From an uncultured Opitutales bacterium (lineage in GTDB: Bacteria > Verrucomicrobiota > Verrucomicrobiia > Opitutales > Seribacteraceae), in contig CALSMY010000015.1 of assembly GCA_943787575.1 (NCBI GenBank), forward strand, positions 38,436 to 102,435: a DNA stretch of 64,000 nucleotides. The letters run 5' to 3'. Numbering within the stretch: position 1 is the first letter of the stretch; the number at the start of each line of letters is the position of its first letter. This document shows positions 44,621 to 54,648 of the stretch, piece after piece. The notes under the pieces are model-generated. The model was given only the letters and a program-made list of their open reading frames with translations. It did not search any database and was not told the origin of the DNA. A program made the translations under genes and the position numbers.

Positions 44621-45604
44621 ATGAAACTGTTTAATGCTTACCTACTTCTCCTGCTTTTTTTCTTTGCACTCTCCTCCCATGCCACTGATTTGAATGATTT
44701 GGAAAGTCGAATTGATCAAATGCTGGAAAGGTTAAATAAGGTAGAGAACTCTCAAACTGTGCCCCCTTCACCTCCGGTCACTCCAATCATTAAGGAAGAA
44801 CTTCCCTCTATTGATCTTGCCCCCCTTACCGCCCCCCGTAACGAATCGATCATCAGAAGAAACTGAGACTTCAAAAACATTCAATCGATTGGAAGGGCGA
44901 ATTGATGAGTTACTCAAAAGACTTGAGATTAAGCCAAACACGGCTCCTGCCTACCAAACCTCCCCTACTCCCCAGCCCGAACAAAGCGTTATAGAACTCC
45001 CAATTGTCGACCTCGAAACTGATCCATCCGTCTATTCAAGGACTTATTCGCTCCCCGAAGAATCAAGCCCTCAGGATTTCAACGCCCCACCGCTCCCCAA
45101 AAATAGATTTAATTTCTACTTCGGTTTATCCATCCCTAATGACAGCACTTTCTCAGAATCCGGTAATCACAACTTGGAATTTGGGAACGGTTTTGAACTC
45201 GGAGTTGAATATAACAGGATGTTTGAAGACGAATCATACATTGGTGCATTCATTGAGGGGAAATTCTTCGATACTGAATCCTTGGCAGGTATAGCGAGAA
45301 GGGCGATAATCGACTGGTGAACCTTGGATTTACATTGGGACAAGACTGGAGTTTTTCCGAGCTTTTAGCTCTCAAGACACAGGCAAGTATAGGCACCTCG
45401 ATCACTCATTATGAAATCGAGTCGGAAAATTATTCTCAGTCCGATCTCGCTTTCCACTATTCTTTCCTCATCGGGCTTGAATTTAGATGGAATGAATTCT
45501 GGCAATCCTCAGTTTATTACGAACTGGACGGTAGATCTGCTGCTGACCGCATCGACTACCAAAGTTTTCATCAAATTGGAATCGAGACTGGCATTGGCTT
45601 TTGA
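44621..45604 (+). pseudogene. Outer-membrane beta-barrel protein, two frame breaks
   Basis: Three frames together encode one secreted barrel protein of about 327 residues. Segment one (ATG 44621) has a signal peptide ending LFFFALSSHA and a coil, LESRIDQMLERLNKVE. Segment two continues SSEETETSKTFNRLEGRIDELLKRLE, a second copy of that coil, an acidic-proline linker and NRFNFYFGLS, the first strands. Segment three gives GDNRLVNLGFTLGQDWSF to IETGIGF. The first break is explained by one extra C in a C6 run near 44835; the second by one missing base near 45291. The architecture (signal, coil, linker, barrel) matches the intact protein at 28379-29368. It starts 23 bases after leuA. Confidence 0.75.
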
Positions 45605-45687
45605 CCCTACTGAGTTACTAGTTTTTTTGTAATTTATTAACTTCATTCGATCCCAATTCATCGGTACATCTTGATTTGGGCATAGGT

Positions 45688-47886
45688 ATGAATAAAAAAA
45701 GTAATCAAAGTGTGAAGAGCTCGGTTGAGGGCGTTCTCGAACGCATTACTTTTTATAATGAGGAAAACGGATTCCTCATTGGGAAATTAAAGGGGAGCGA
45801 GGGAAAGGATGAAATTGCCGTTGTTGGTAAGGCACCCAAGGTACAATGCGGAGAAACCTTGGTACTTTCAGGCTCTTGGTCAATGCACCCTAAGCATGGC
45901 AAACAATTTTCCTTTGATAAATTTGAAAGTAAATTACCTGCATCCGCCTATGGAATCAGAAAATACCTGGCCAGTGGATTAATTCATGGAATTGGTAAGA
46001 CTTATGCCAAGAAAATCGTCGATCATTTCGGGGCTGATACTTTGCGCATAATCTCTGAGGAATCTGCACGACTTCGAGAAATCGAAGGAATTGGCAATAT
46101 GAGGGCAAAAAGCATCAAGCAAGCATGGGAAGAGCAAAAAGCAGTCCGTGAAGTAATGATGTTTTTACAAACTTATGGAGTGACCGACGCTCTCTGCCTG
46201 AGATTGGTTAGAAAATACGGAAACGAAGCCAAAAACCTGCTAGAAACAGACCCCTATCGTATTATCAGGGAGGTTAAAGGGATTGGTTTCAAAACTGCCG
46301 ACCGTATTGCCCTAAACCTTGGACTAGCTAGCAATGGACCACCCCGAATTGATGCAGGGATTCTTCATGTAATGCAGGAATGCGAAGACCAAGGTCATAC
46401 CCATTTTGAACGACGTGAAATTGCACTGCTTGCCACCGAACTTTTGGAAGCAAACTCACAAGAGGTTGAGAATCGAATTACTACCCTTATCAGTCAAGGA
46501 GACATCGTTCATTCCAGTCAGGATTGGATTCAACAACCAACAACGGCCAGGGCTGAATATACCCTGGCACAATCACTCAGCTTATTACTGCGGGGCAAGT
46601 CCAGTCTCCCACCAATTCTAATCGACAAAGCAATCGAATGGGCCCAAGCAAAAGCAGGCTTTGGCTTTGCCCAAGGACAGGAGGATGGTGTCCGCCAGGC
46701 CCTTGCTTCCAAGGTTTCAATTCTCACTGGCGGTCCAGGGACCGGTAAAACTACCATTTTAAAAGCACTCGTATCAATTCTTCGGGCAAAAAAGACTAAG
46801 ATTTTTCTGGCTGCTCCAACTGGGCGAGCAGCTAAAAGAATGTCGGAAAGTACTTCCCATTTCGCACAGACCGTTCACCGGTTACTTAAGTTTGATCCTT
46901 CCCAGGGTGGGTTCTGTATGAATGAACAAAATCCATTAATTTGTGATTATCTGATTATGGACGAGTCCAGTATGCTCGATGTCCGACTAGCCGCTGCCCT
47001 AGTTCGTGCCCTACCTGCAAATGCACATCTTTTATTAGTTGGCGATGCGGATCAATTACCCTCCGTGGGTTCGGGCAATGTGCTTAAAGATTTGATTGAT
47101 TGTAACGACCTACCGGTAACCAGGCTGGAAGTTACATTTCGACAAGCTGAGGACAGTGGGATTGTGGGCTTAGCTCATGCCATTCTATCAGGAAAGACAA
47201 GTCCGCCTCCACCCGCCGAACCTTCTTCTGCCCTACCCCGGCAACACGATGTACATTTTATACGGGCTGAATCTCCGGAAGAATGTGTCCAGGTGGTGTG
47301 CGATCTTTGTACTAGTATATTACCTAAATCATTTTCCATTAACCCTCAAACTGATCTGCAAGTGCTCGCCCCTTTACATCGTGGAGTTGGAGGGATTGGC
47401 AACCTCAATGATCAAATCAGGAATTCTGTTAATCCAAATGGGGCAACCCATGTTATGGGAAGCATGCTTTTCCGGGAAGGGGATAAGGTAATCCAAAGTC
47501 GTAACAATTATGATAAGGATGTTTTTAATGGGGATCTTGGAATCATTCAAAAGGTTGATTCAATTAATGGGGTGCTTGAAATTGATTTTGAGGGTCGCCT
47601 GATTAAATACGAACGAATGGAAGTTACCGACCTCCAACCTGCCTATGCCATATCAGTGCATAAAAGCCAGGGAAGTGAGTATCCTGTGGTTATTTTCCCT
47701 ATTCTGAAGCAACACTTCATGATGTTGCAAAGAAACCTTGTCTATACTGGGCTAACCAGGGCCAAGAAAAAAGTCGTCTTCGTTGGAGACCCAGCCGCTT
47801 ATGCAATGGCTATCCGTAACGATAAAACCCTAACCCGGCAAACAGACTTGATACGCAAGTTTAAAGAACTTAGGGAATCTACTTAA
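45688..47886 (+). CDS. recD2: RecD2-type ATP-dependent DNA helicase
   Basis: A 732-residue superfamily 1B helicase that unwinds DNA 5' to 3' without RecBC. The N-terminal OB/HhH region (GVLERITFYNEENGFLIGKLKG, IGKTYAKKIVDHFG, IEGIGNMRAKSIKQAWEE) precedes Walker A TGGPGTGKTTI, Walker B MDESSMLDV, the RNLVYTGLTRAKKKVVFVGD box VI and the VHKSQGSEYP motif. The ATG at 45688 is preferred over an in-frame TTG at 45676. No recB or recC gene is nearby. Its stop overlaps the convergent membrane-protein gene by 8 bases. Confidence 0.94.
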   Translation: MNKKSNQSVKSSVEGVLERITFYNEENGFLIGKLKGSEGKDEIAVVGKAPKVQCGETLVLSGSWSMHPKHGKQFSFDKFESKLPASAYGIRKYLASGLIHGIGKTYAKKIVDHFGADTLRIISEESARLREIEGIGNMRAKSIKQAWEEQKAVREVMMFLQTYGVTDALCLRLVRKYGNEAKNLLETDPYRIIREVKGIGFKTADRIALNLGLASNGPPRIDAGILHVMQECEDQGHTHFERREIALLATELLEANSQEVENRITTLISQGDIVHSSQDWIQQPTTARAEYTLAQSLSLLLRGKSSLPPILIDKAIEWAQAKAGFGFAQGQEDGVRQALASKVSILTGGPGTGKTTILKALVSILRAKKTKIFLAAPTGRAAKRMSESTSHFAQTVHRLLKFDPSQGGFCMNEQNPLICDYLIMDESSMLDVRLAAALVRALPANAHLLLVGDADQLPSVGSGNVLKDLIDCNDLPVTRLEVTFRQAEDSGIVGLAHAILSGKTSPPPPAEPSSALPRQHDVHFIRAESPEECVQVVCDLCTSILPKSFSINPQTDLQVLAPLHRGVGGIGNLNDQIRNSVNPNGATHVMGSMLFREGDKVIQSRNNYDKDVFNGDLGIIQKVDSINGVLEIDFEGRLIKYERMEVTDLQPAYAISVHKSQGSEYPVVIFPILKQHFMMLQRNLVYTGLTRAKKKVVFVGDPAAYAMAIRNDKTLTRQTDLIRKFKELREST

Positions 47887-48256
47887 GTGACAAGTAGCAG
47901 GCAAAAAAGAGTACAATGTAGGCGGGAGCAGTTTTTAAAAGATTATCACGCTCAACTTTTAAATGAAAAACAACCGCCGAGCACATAAGTAAAGAAAGTA
48001 GGATTGCCGCCGGACGAATGAGGAAAGGTGCCCAATGTCCACAAAGAAAGCACAGAGAAATCATTACTTTCATGCATCCAACTCCATACATCGTTCGCTT
48101 AGACAATCCATAAACTTTAAACTCCTCAGCAATATTTCGCGCTCTTTTGCCTCTAAAGCGAGTGGGTCTATTAGCCCGCCAGGTCCAAACAGAAAGTAAA
48201 ATAACCGCCAATCCACAACGGATGATAAGATGTTCTAAAGTTTGCCAGGCTTCCAT
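47879..48256 (-). CDS. DoxX-like small membrane protein
   Basis: A 125-residue protein with four hydrophobic segments and an early RCGLAVILLSVWTWRANRP stretch; layout and size are those of DoxX-like four-helix proteins, whose functions vary. The assignment rests on topology and size rather than a clear motif. It is preceded on the same strand by a zinc-ribbon protein gene 33 bases upstream and overlaps the end of the convergent recD2 gene by 8 bases. Confidence 0.6.
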   Translation of the reverse strand: MEAWQTLEHLIIRCGLAVILLSVWTWRANRPTRFRGKRARNIAEEFKVYGLSKRTMYGVGCMKVMISLCFLCGHWAPFLIRPAAILLSLLMCSAVVFHLKVERDNLLKTAPAYIVLFFACYLSLK

Positions 48257-48289
48257 CAGTTTGAGGAAGGGAACAGAAAGCAGTGCACC

Positions 48290-48514
48290 CTAATTATCCA
48301 TCGAGCAACGCCCGCAGTTACTCGGCATACCAGAACAGGGAAGAGACTCCGCAGATTCGCCCGTCGATACGGCAGAAGAAAAGACCGATAGTTTTTTGTC
48401 GAGCTTTGGAGAACCACAAGTTGGGCAACTTGCCTCTTTTTTCCAATCACTCGAACGCACAAGGATTTCTGAATCTTCAGAACAATCCAAGCATGTAAAC
48501 TCGTAGATCGGCAT
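48290..48514 (-). CDS. FmdB-family zinc-ribbon protein
   Basis: A 74-residue protein of the FmdB putative regulator family. It opens MPIYEFTCLDCSEDSEIL and continues SCPTCGSPKLDKKLSVFSS, giving the CxxC...CxxC zinc-ribbon pair. The C-terminus (LPCSGMPSNCGRCSMDN) is rich in cysteine, which is usual for the family. The molecular function of these proteins is largely unknown. It sits in a short minus-strand cluster with two small membrane-protein genes. Confidence 0.85.
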   Translation of the reverse strand: MPIYEFTCLDCSEDSEILVRSSDWKKEASCPTCGSPKLDKKLSVFSSAVSTGESAESLPCSGMPSNCGRCSMDN

Positions 48515-48531
48515 GTATAAAAAGGAGGGAA

Positions 48532-48765
48532 TTAATAATTTCCCAACAATTCAATAAATCGAACAATCATGTAGTAGAAGGAAATAAGGACTCCGCCTCC
48601 AAACAACCCAATAAACATAAAGCTGGTCAACTTTTTGACCCCTTCCGTCTCAAGAAACTTGGGCTGCTTTTCCAATGATCCAAGCATAACGATCAAATAT
48701 ACCACAATGGCAAAAATGGGCATGGTTACCATAAACCAGTCGAATTCACTACTCATGGTCTTCAT
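48532..48765 (-). CDS. Small two-helix membrane protein, uncharacterised
   Basis: A 77-residue protein with two hydrophobic helices (MPIFAIVVYLIVMLGSL and FMFIGLFGGGVLISFYYMIV) joined by a charged loop (EKQPKFLETEGVKKLTS). No family is recognised. The ATG at 48765 is chosen; a TTG at 48807 would add 14 residues. It precedes the FmdB-type gene by 17 bases and is likely co-transcribed with it. Confidence 0.55.
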   Translation of the reverse strand: MKTMSSEFDWFMVTMPIFAIVVYLIVMLGSLEKQPKFLETEGVKKLTSFMFIGLFGGGVLISFYYMIVRFIELLGNY

Positions 48766-48940
48766 GATGTTGATTGCTCTAACTAAGTCAAGGAGGAGGA
48801 AGTCCAAATAAACTTTTTTTCATTTCTTAATCAAAATTCTTTAGTTCAGCTAGATTGATCATTGAATCAGTCATTCAGTATCAATGAAAGTACCCTCAAC
48901 TTGCACTCGCCGTATGCTCCGAGTTCTGCATCATTAACAG

Positions 48941-49282
48941 ATGATTTCTGTACCCCAAGGCCAAGAAGAAGAGAGTAATTCGGCTCACATTCGCCATATT
49001 GTCTGCTTAAAATTCAAACCCGAAACTATCTCTGAGAGTATACTGGAGATCGAAAAAAAATTCCCTGCACTTAAACAGTCTGTTCCTGGAATTATTTCCA
49101 TTGAATGGGGATTAAATAATAGCCCAGAAGGATTAAACAAAGGATTTACTCACTGCTTCATAGTTACCTTTGCTAACGAACTCGCACGCAGTACCTATTT
49201 ACCTCACCCCGCCCATCAAGCCTTTGTTGAAATCCTCAAGCCACTGCTTGATGATGTATTTGTTATTGATTACAACCTATGA
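48941..49282 (+). CDS. Dabb (stress-responsive A/B barrel) domain protein
   Basis: A 113-residue protein with one Dabb domain, a small dimeric alpha/beta barrel of mostly unknown role. The domain runs IRHIVCLKFKPETISESILEIEKKFPALKQSVPGIISIEWGLNNS, then GFTHCFIVTFANELARSTYLPHPAHQAFVEILKPLLDDVFVIDY, which fits the family (H near the start, HPAH near the end). It overlaps the start of the broken sialate-esterase gene by 4 bases (ATGA), so the pair forms one translational unit. In Verrucomicrobia and Planctomycetes such proteins are often beside polysaccharide genes. Confidence 0.85.
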   Translation: MISVPQGQEEESNSAHIRHIVCLKFKPETISESILEIEKKFPALKQSVPGIISIEWGLNNSPEGLNKGFTHCFIVTFANELARSTYLPHPAHQAFVEILKPLLDDVFVIDYNL

Positions 49283-50882
49283 AAAAAACCTTCATTCTCC
49301 TTGCGTTATGGATGGGAACTTTCTCGTTTCTACATGCAAAATTATCCACGCCATCCATCATTGGCCCCAATATGGTTCTGCAAAGAGGACAATCCTGTCC
49401 CATTTGGGGATGGGCCACCCCCAATGCATCGATCAACCTTACCTTTGCTGGTAAAACCTACCGAACCAAGGCTAATCAACAAGGGGATTGGAAGATCAAG
49501 CTTGATCCACTTGAGGCATCCTTCAATCAACGAACCATGATCATTGCTGAGGGACCACCAACGGATTTAGCCGGGTTCGTAAGAATTTCTCTACTCAATT
49601 AAAAAATCAGCCTGGTTCATTGGTTTACGAAAATATCTTGGTTGGTGAAGTTTGGTTATGCTCCGGACAATCCAATATGCAATGGGGTGTAAGTTCATCC
49701 GACGATAGTGATTTGGAGACACTTTCTGCAAACTATCCTAATATCCGACTGATTTCAGTCCCTCAGGTAGGCACCCAAATTCCTCAAAAGGATTTTGAGG
49801 GATCGTGGGAAGCGGTAAACCAGCAATCCAGTGCATCCTTTTCTGCTGTTGGTTATTACTTCGGTCGCAGGCTTCATCAGATCCTCCAGGTTCCAGTCGG
49901 TTTAATAGACAATTCATGGGGGGGATCTGCTTGTGAGGCATGGATCCCCAAGGACCGTCTAATGGTCCATCCCATTGCTCAACCCTACATGATGGAATGG
50001 AGAGAAAAAGAAAGAAACTATGATTTTGATGCCTTAACAAAAATTCATTTGGAGAAGTTAACCAAGTGGAAGGCTGAAAAAACAAAAGGATCAACCTCAA
50101 GACCTCCTCGAGCTCCACGAAATATAATGACTGGGCAGCACAGACCTGGCAATCTGTTCAATGGCGTACTGCATCCTATTATTGGATATGGGATCAAGGG
50201 TGCAATTTGGTACCAAGGAGAATCAAATGCTGGACGGGCCCATGCTTACCGGGAGATCTTCCCCTTAATGGTTCAGTCATGGAGGCAGGCATGGGGACAG
50301 GGCGACTTTTCGTTTTACTGGACTCAATTAGCCGATTTCCACTCCGAATCAACGAGTCCAAATGATTCTGGATGGGCAGAACTCAGGGAATCCCAAACCA
50401 TTAGCCTAAAAAAACTTAATCATTCTGGGGAAGCTGTAATTATAGATGCCGGGGAAGGTAGGGACATTCACCCCCGAAATAAACAAATCGTTGCCAACCG
50501 TTTGCTCAGGCATGCACTCGCCAAGGATTATGGACAAAAAATACCCCATGAAAGTCCAAGATACGATTCCATGAAAATCAAGGGGAGTAAAATCATGATT
50601 AATTTTAACCACGCCGGTGCCGGACTTTATTGTTTTGATTCAAAAACACCAACTGGTTTTACCATCTGTGGAGAAGATCAAAAGTTTGTATGGGCCAGTG
50701 CAAAACTGATCGGAAAAGAAAGCGTGGAGGTATGGGCAGATTCGGTAAGTACACCCATTGCGGTTCGCTATGCATGGGCTGATAATCCTGTATGTAATTT
50801 ATACCGTCGGGACGGTTCGGTCACCCTCCCTGTGACACCTTTCCGTACGGATGATTTCCCCCTTACCACTATGGGTAAATAG
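49279..50882 (+). pseudogene. Sialate O-acetylesterase-like (SASA family) protein, one frame break
   Basis: From ATG 49279 the first frame has a signal peptide (MKKTFILLALWMGTFSF) and the family's opening MVLQRGQSCPIWGWA, then fails after AEGPPT. A second frame continues from about 49563 as FSTQLKNQPGSLVYENILVGEVWLCSGQSNMQW, with the GQSNM block carrying the catalytic serine, AIWYQGESNAGRAHAYRE, and later DIHPRNKQIVANRLL, to a stop at 50882. One missing base between about 49551 and 49600 accounts for the break. If read through, the product is about 535 residues and complete, a secreted esterase removing acetyl groups from sugars. The next gene starts directly after the stop. Confidence 0.85.
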
Positions 50883-52100
50883 ATGAAAATGAAATCATTC
50901 GCTCAAAAGCTTTCCGTTTTTCTATTCCTCAACCTACCCATCCTGGGGTCTCCGGAATTAAAAAAGGAAATTCTCAAGCTCGGAGAATTAACAACTGCTC
51001 CATCATTTTATCCATTTTCACAAACAACCAAGAACGAAAACCCCAGAGCAATCCTTATGGAAGCCCTACCCTGGGAAGGTAAGGAAACCCGGGCCTATGC
51101 CTGGCTTGGCCTGCCCAAAGTAAATAAAAACGAAAAAGTTCCCGGAGTTGTACTGGTGCATGGCGGGGGTGGAACCGCATTTGAAAACTGGGTTAAAGAA
51201 TGGAACAACCGGGGTTTTGCCGCCATCAGTATTGCAGTAGAGGGCCAAATCGACAAAAAAGTAAAAAACGAGGAAAGTAAAAAGATGGTTTGGGAGAAAC
51301 ATCAATGGGCAGGCCCTCACCGAACCGGAATATTTGCCGACACCCATAAGCCTTTGCAAGACCAGTGGATGTATCATGCCGTTTCCCAAACGATCCTCGC
51401 TAATTCATTACTTCGTTCCCTTCCTCAGGTTGATAAATCAAAGGTTGGATTAATGGGAACTTCATGGGGAGGAATTATCAGTTCCATCGTAATGGGTATT
51501 GATCAACGGTTTGCCTTTGTCATTCCTGTTTATGGTTGTGGATTCCTTAACGAAGCAGGCAATCATTACACACCTGCCCTCGCCAATAATTCTGGTTATC
51601 TTAACGCCTGGGAAGCAGGCCACCGTTTTAACCGTGCAAGGATGCCGGTTCTGTGGTTCTCGTGGCCAGGAGATAAACATTTCCCAATGGAGATACTCAG
51701 GAAGTCCTATCAGGCAACTGCAGGGCCAAGTATGGTCAGCCTCGTCCCTCAAATGGGCCATGGGCACGGCCCGGCATGGAGTCGGCCAGAAAGTTATGCA
51801 TTTGCCAAAAGAGTTCTCAACTCCGGAAAAATTTGGTGCCGACGTTTAGACTCAGCACTACTGGACGGCCAGGCTTACGCCCGTTTCCAATCGGATGAAG
51901 TTCTCGAAAAGGCGGAACTCATCCACACTACAGATCTTGGATTTACCGGGAAAAGAAACTGGATAAGGACGCCCATCAGATTACAGAAGAAAGCAGATAC
52001 CTGGCTTGCAGACTGGCCCCTACCCGACGGGACAACTGCGTGGTTCATTAATGTTGAGTCCGGTGGCTTGGTTGTTTCCTCCGGCTACCACGACGGGTAA
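50883..52100 (+). CDS. Secreted acetylxylan-esterase-like alpha/beta hydrolase
   Basis: A 405-residue exported hydrolase. A signal peptide covers about residues 1-22. The alpha/beta fold shows the oxyanion segment VVLVHGGGGTAFENW, the nucleophile elbow GTSWGG with the catalytic serine, and MGHGHGPAW, whose histidine may complete the triad. The acetylxylan-esterase/BAAT/dienelactone-hydrolase group is the nearest match. The gene starts at the base after the stop of the sialate-esterase gene, suggesting a coupled carbohydrate-deacetylation operon. The exact substrate (acetylated polysaccharide or sulfated algal glycan) is unknown. Confidence 0.82.
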   Translation: MKMKSFAQKLSVFLFLNLPILGSPELKKEILKLGELTTAPSFYPFSQTTKNENPRAILMEALPWEGKETRAYAWLGLPKVNKNEKVPGVVLVHGGGGTAFENWVKEWNNRGFAAISIAVEGQIDKKVKNEESKKMVWEKHQWAGPHRTGIFADTHKPLQDQWMYHAVSQTILANSLLRSLPQVDKSKVGLMGTSWGGIISSIVMGIDQRFAFVIPVYGCGFLNEAGNHYTPALANNSGYLNAWEAGHRFNRARMPVLWFSWPGDKHFPMEILRKSYQATAGPSMVSLVPQMGHGHGPAWSRPESYAFAKRVLNSGKIWCRRLDSALLDGQAYARFQSDEVLEKAELIHTTDLGFTGKRNWIRTPIRLQKKADTWLADWPLPDGTTAWFINVESGGLVVSSGYHDG

Positions 52101-52122
52101 GAATTGATCGATCGCCTGTTTT

Positions 52123-53508
52123 TCAAGCGGGCATCTCACAGGGCATAAGAGCTCCGTCGCGCATACCATGGATAATCTTTTTATCGGCCGGACAAAAGGT
52201 GGCCAGTGCTCCCTGCCAATTTACTTTTCCATTCTCTACAAAATAATAGGGAGATAGCCTCAGCCTGCCTTTCATATTTGATAAATTCCCATCATCGAAA
52301 ACTGGATGCTCCATAATGGAAGGCTTTTTAAATTCCTGGATAATAAAAATGGGAGATGGGTAATTATCCAAGGCTTGTTTGACGCTGGTGGTCCAATCCT
52401 CGGTTGATACATCCTCCCCGACCACAACACTCCTTGCCCCCATGAACTTTCATGAAAACCACTGGCTTTTAAAACCAAGGACCTTTCTTTCTTGGAAGCT
52501 TTCCCCAGTGCATTCCAGTCACTTATCGACTGGCCGCCAATGGATGGACCATCAAGGTATGCTCCGGGAGGGACTGGGGAAGGATCCATAATCCAGGTGG
52601 TCGGAACCGTTTTAAGGAGAAGTTTCCTGGCCGATTTACTCAAGTTTTCTGCCCAGTAGCTCTGAAGTCTTGGGATGATGAAGTAATCCAAGAGAAAGTT
52701 TTTCTTCGAGAAATGGGCGCATTGCCGGAGTAACAACTAAATTTCCTGCTTCCACAGACTTTGCAAAATCTTTCATTTGAGGAACATCCGGATCAAACAA
52801 TTCCCAAAACCGGTAAATCACATCGATTTTCTGGCCATTCAATAAGGCCTCATCCCCGACCAAGGAAACCTCGTCCGGTCGAGCGACTTCAACTTGCAAT
52901 CCTTGCTTTCTTAACTCCTCACCCAAGCAATCCATTTCCGGGCGATAAGTCGCTGACTCTTCGCTGACCAGTATGGCAAAGCGAGCAGACCTGCCCAACT
53001 TGCCTGCTTGGGAAACGAGGGCGTCACCAAAAGCTCCAGCCATCTTGGGCGAACGATCCTTCAAATAGATACGGCCAAGATGGTCAGTCAGTCCGATCCC
53101 GCCGGGTACAGAATCCCATTCCGCCAGGGCAAACCCATCGCGCGAAGGTAATAGATCGGGCCGAAGTACAGGAGGAAGTACCCCCCGGACACTTGTACTG
53201 CGGGAATGGTGGACCAACCAGTCGGGCTTGCCCGCATCTAAGTATTGAGCAACCCAGGGAACACGAAGTTCCTCATTTCGAAGAATTTTTTCGTCCGCAG
53301 CTGATTTTAAATACAATCTTTCAAGTGCCTGAAAAAAGGAAAGCCCAGCATCGCCAAGCTCCTTAATAAATTCACCCACATTCTTGGGCAATGCCCAGGC
53401 TTGGTTCGACCACTTCCATGATTTCCCCGCAAAAAGGGAGTCTTGTGAAAACTTTTCAATTTCCTCCCAGGTTAGTTTACTTGGAGGAAATGCCGGATCA
53501 GTCGTCAA
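52123..53508 (-). pseudogene. ATP-grasp-like (glutathionylspermidine-synthase-like) protein, two frame breaks
   Basis: Three frames together encode one protein of about 460 residues. Segment one (TTG 53508) reads LTWEEIEKFSQDSL, later LAEWDSVPGGIGLTDHLGRIY, to FLEEKLSLGLLHHP. Segment two reads RLQSYWAENLSK, VPTTWIMDPSPVPPGAYLDG, then LVLKASGFHESSWG. Segment three reads ARSVVVGEDVSTEDW, QEFKKPSI and LRLSPYYFVENGKV to a stop at 52123. The first break is explained by one extra C in a CCC run near 52672, the second by one missing G in a GGGG run near 52442. The layout resembles circularly permuted ATP-grasp proteins; the ligand is unknown. The TTG start lies within the end of prfB. Confidence 0.65.
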
Positions 53509-54637
53509 TTTGAATATCCTTATTTCGTTGCCGCGGACAACCCGCCCGCAACCAACCATTCACAAAACGGTCGAGATCGCCATCCATTACCCCTTGAACA
53601 CCAGAAGTTTCTACCCCGGTGCGCAAATCCTTGACCATTTGATAGGGTTGAAAGACATAGCTTCGAATTTGATTCCCCCAACCCATTTCGCCCTTATCGC
53701 CATAAAACTTTTCCATCTCTGCCCGCTTCTCATCTTGTTGCTTCTCATAGATCCTGGATTTTAAAGCCCGCATTGCCGTCTGTTTATTTTTTAACTGCGA
53801 GCGTTCGTTCTGGCATTGCACCACAATATTGGTGGGCAGATGGGTGATCCGCACTGCCGAGTCGGTCTTGTTTACATGCTGCCCACCCTTGCCACTCGAA
53901 CGGTAGGTATCGATGCGTAAATCGTCATCCGGGATATCCATATCAACATCATCGTCTTCCATTTCCGCAATCACATCGACCGAGCAAAAAGAAGTGTGGC
54001 GACGTTTATTCGAGTCGAATGGACTAATGCGCACAAGACGATGCACACCCCGTTCTGCCTTGGAATATCCGTAGGCATTCATCCCATCAATACGCAACGT
54101 GCAACGACTAATTCCCGCTTCCTCACCAGGTTGAAGATCCTGGATATCAACATCAAAACCACGACGTTCCGCCCAGCGCACATACATACGCATGAGCATA
54201 TCCGCCCAGTCGCAAGACTCGGTTCCCCCTGCCCCTGCATGTATACTCAGTAAAGCAGGTCGAACATCCATGGGTTCACTAAGGAAACTTTCAACTTCCA
54301 GGTCTTCAATTTTTGCGACCAAGCCATTTAATTCCTTCGAGAATTCATTGGACAATGCAGTATCAGACTCATCCTCGTCACAAAGTTCAGCCATTGCTTC
54401 AATGTCACCCACCTGATTTTTGAAGCTTTCAATCTTTTCTACAATTTGTTTCAGACGGTTGCATTCCGAACTTACCCGCTTGGCTTCATTTTGATCGTCC
54501 CAGAAGGTCGGACTCGACATCTGCTCCTCCATTTCAACGATGCTTGTTTTTTTCGCATCGCATTCAAGAAAAGACCATAAATGATTGGTTCTCTTGAGCA
54601 AAGTTTGCAGTTCAGCTTTTTCTTCCGGGGTAATCAT
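53498..54637 (-). CDS. prfB: Peptide chain release factor 2
   Basis: Reads stop codons UGA and UAA and releases the peptide. The 379-residue protein has the RF2 anticodon-like tripeptide SPF at 205-207 ([17 protein letters not shown]) and the catalytic GGQ at 251-253. In most bacteria prfB needs a programmed +1 frameshift at an in-frame UGA near codon 26; here the frame is open from ATG 54637, and the equivalent site reads CTT GAA TGC, so autoregulation by frameshifting is absent. The last bases overlap the start of the broken ATP-grasp-like gene. Confidence 0.96.
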   Translation of the reverse strand: MITPEEKAELQTLLKRTNHLWSFLECDAKKTSIVEMEEQMSSPTFWDDQNEAKRVSSECNRLKQIVEKIESFKNQVGDIEAMAELCDEDESDTALSNEFSKELNGLVAKIEDLEVESFLSEPMDVRPALLSIHAGAGGTESCDWADMLMRMYVRWAERRGFDVDIQDLQPGEEAGISRCTLRIDGMNAYGYSKAERGVHRLVRISPFDSNKRRHTSFCSVDVIAEMEDDDVDMDIPDDDLRIDTYRSSGKGGQHVNKTDSAVRITHLPTNIVVQCQNERSQLKNKQTAMRALKSRIYEKQQDEKRAEMEKFYGDKGEMGWGNQIRSYVFQPYQMVKDLRTGVETSGVQGVMDGDLDRFVNGWLRAGCPRQRNKDIQIDD

Positions 54638-54648
54638 ATAAAATATTT

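Noticed and set aside
49738..50118. A 126-codon minus-strand frame inside the sialate-esterase gene
   Set aside because: It is a shadow of a gene with clear SASA motifs.
54560..54590. A programmed +1 frameshift in prfB
   Set aside because: The frame is continuous here and no in-frame UGA is present.
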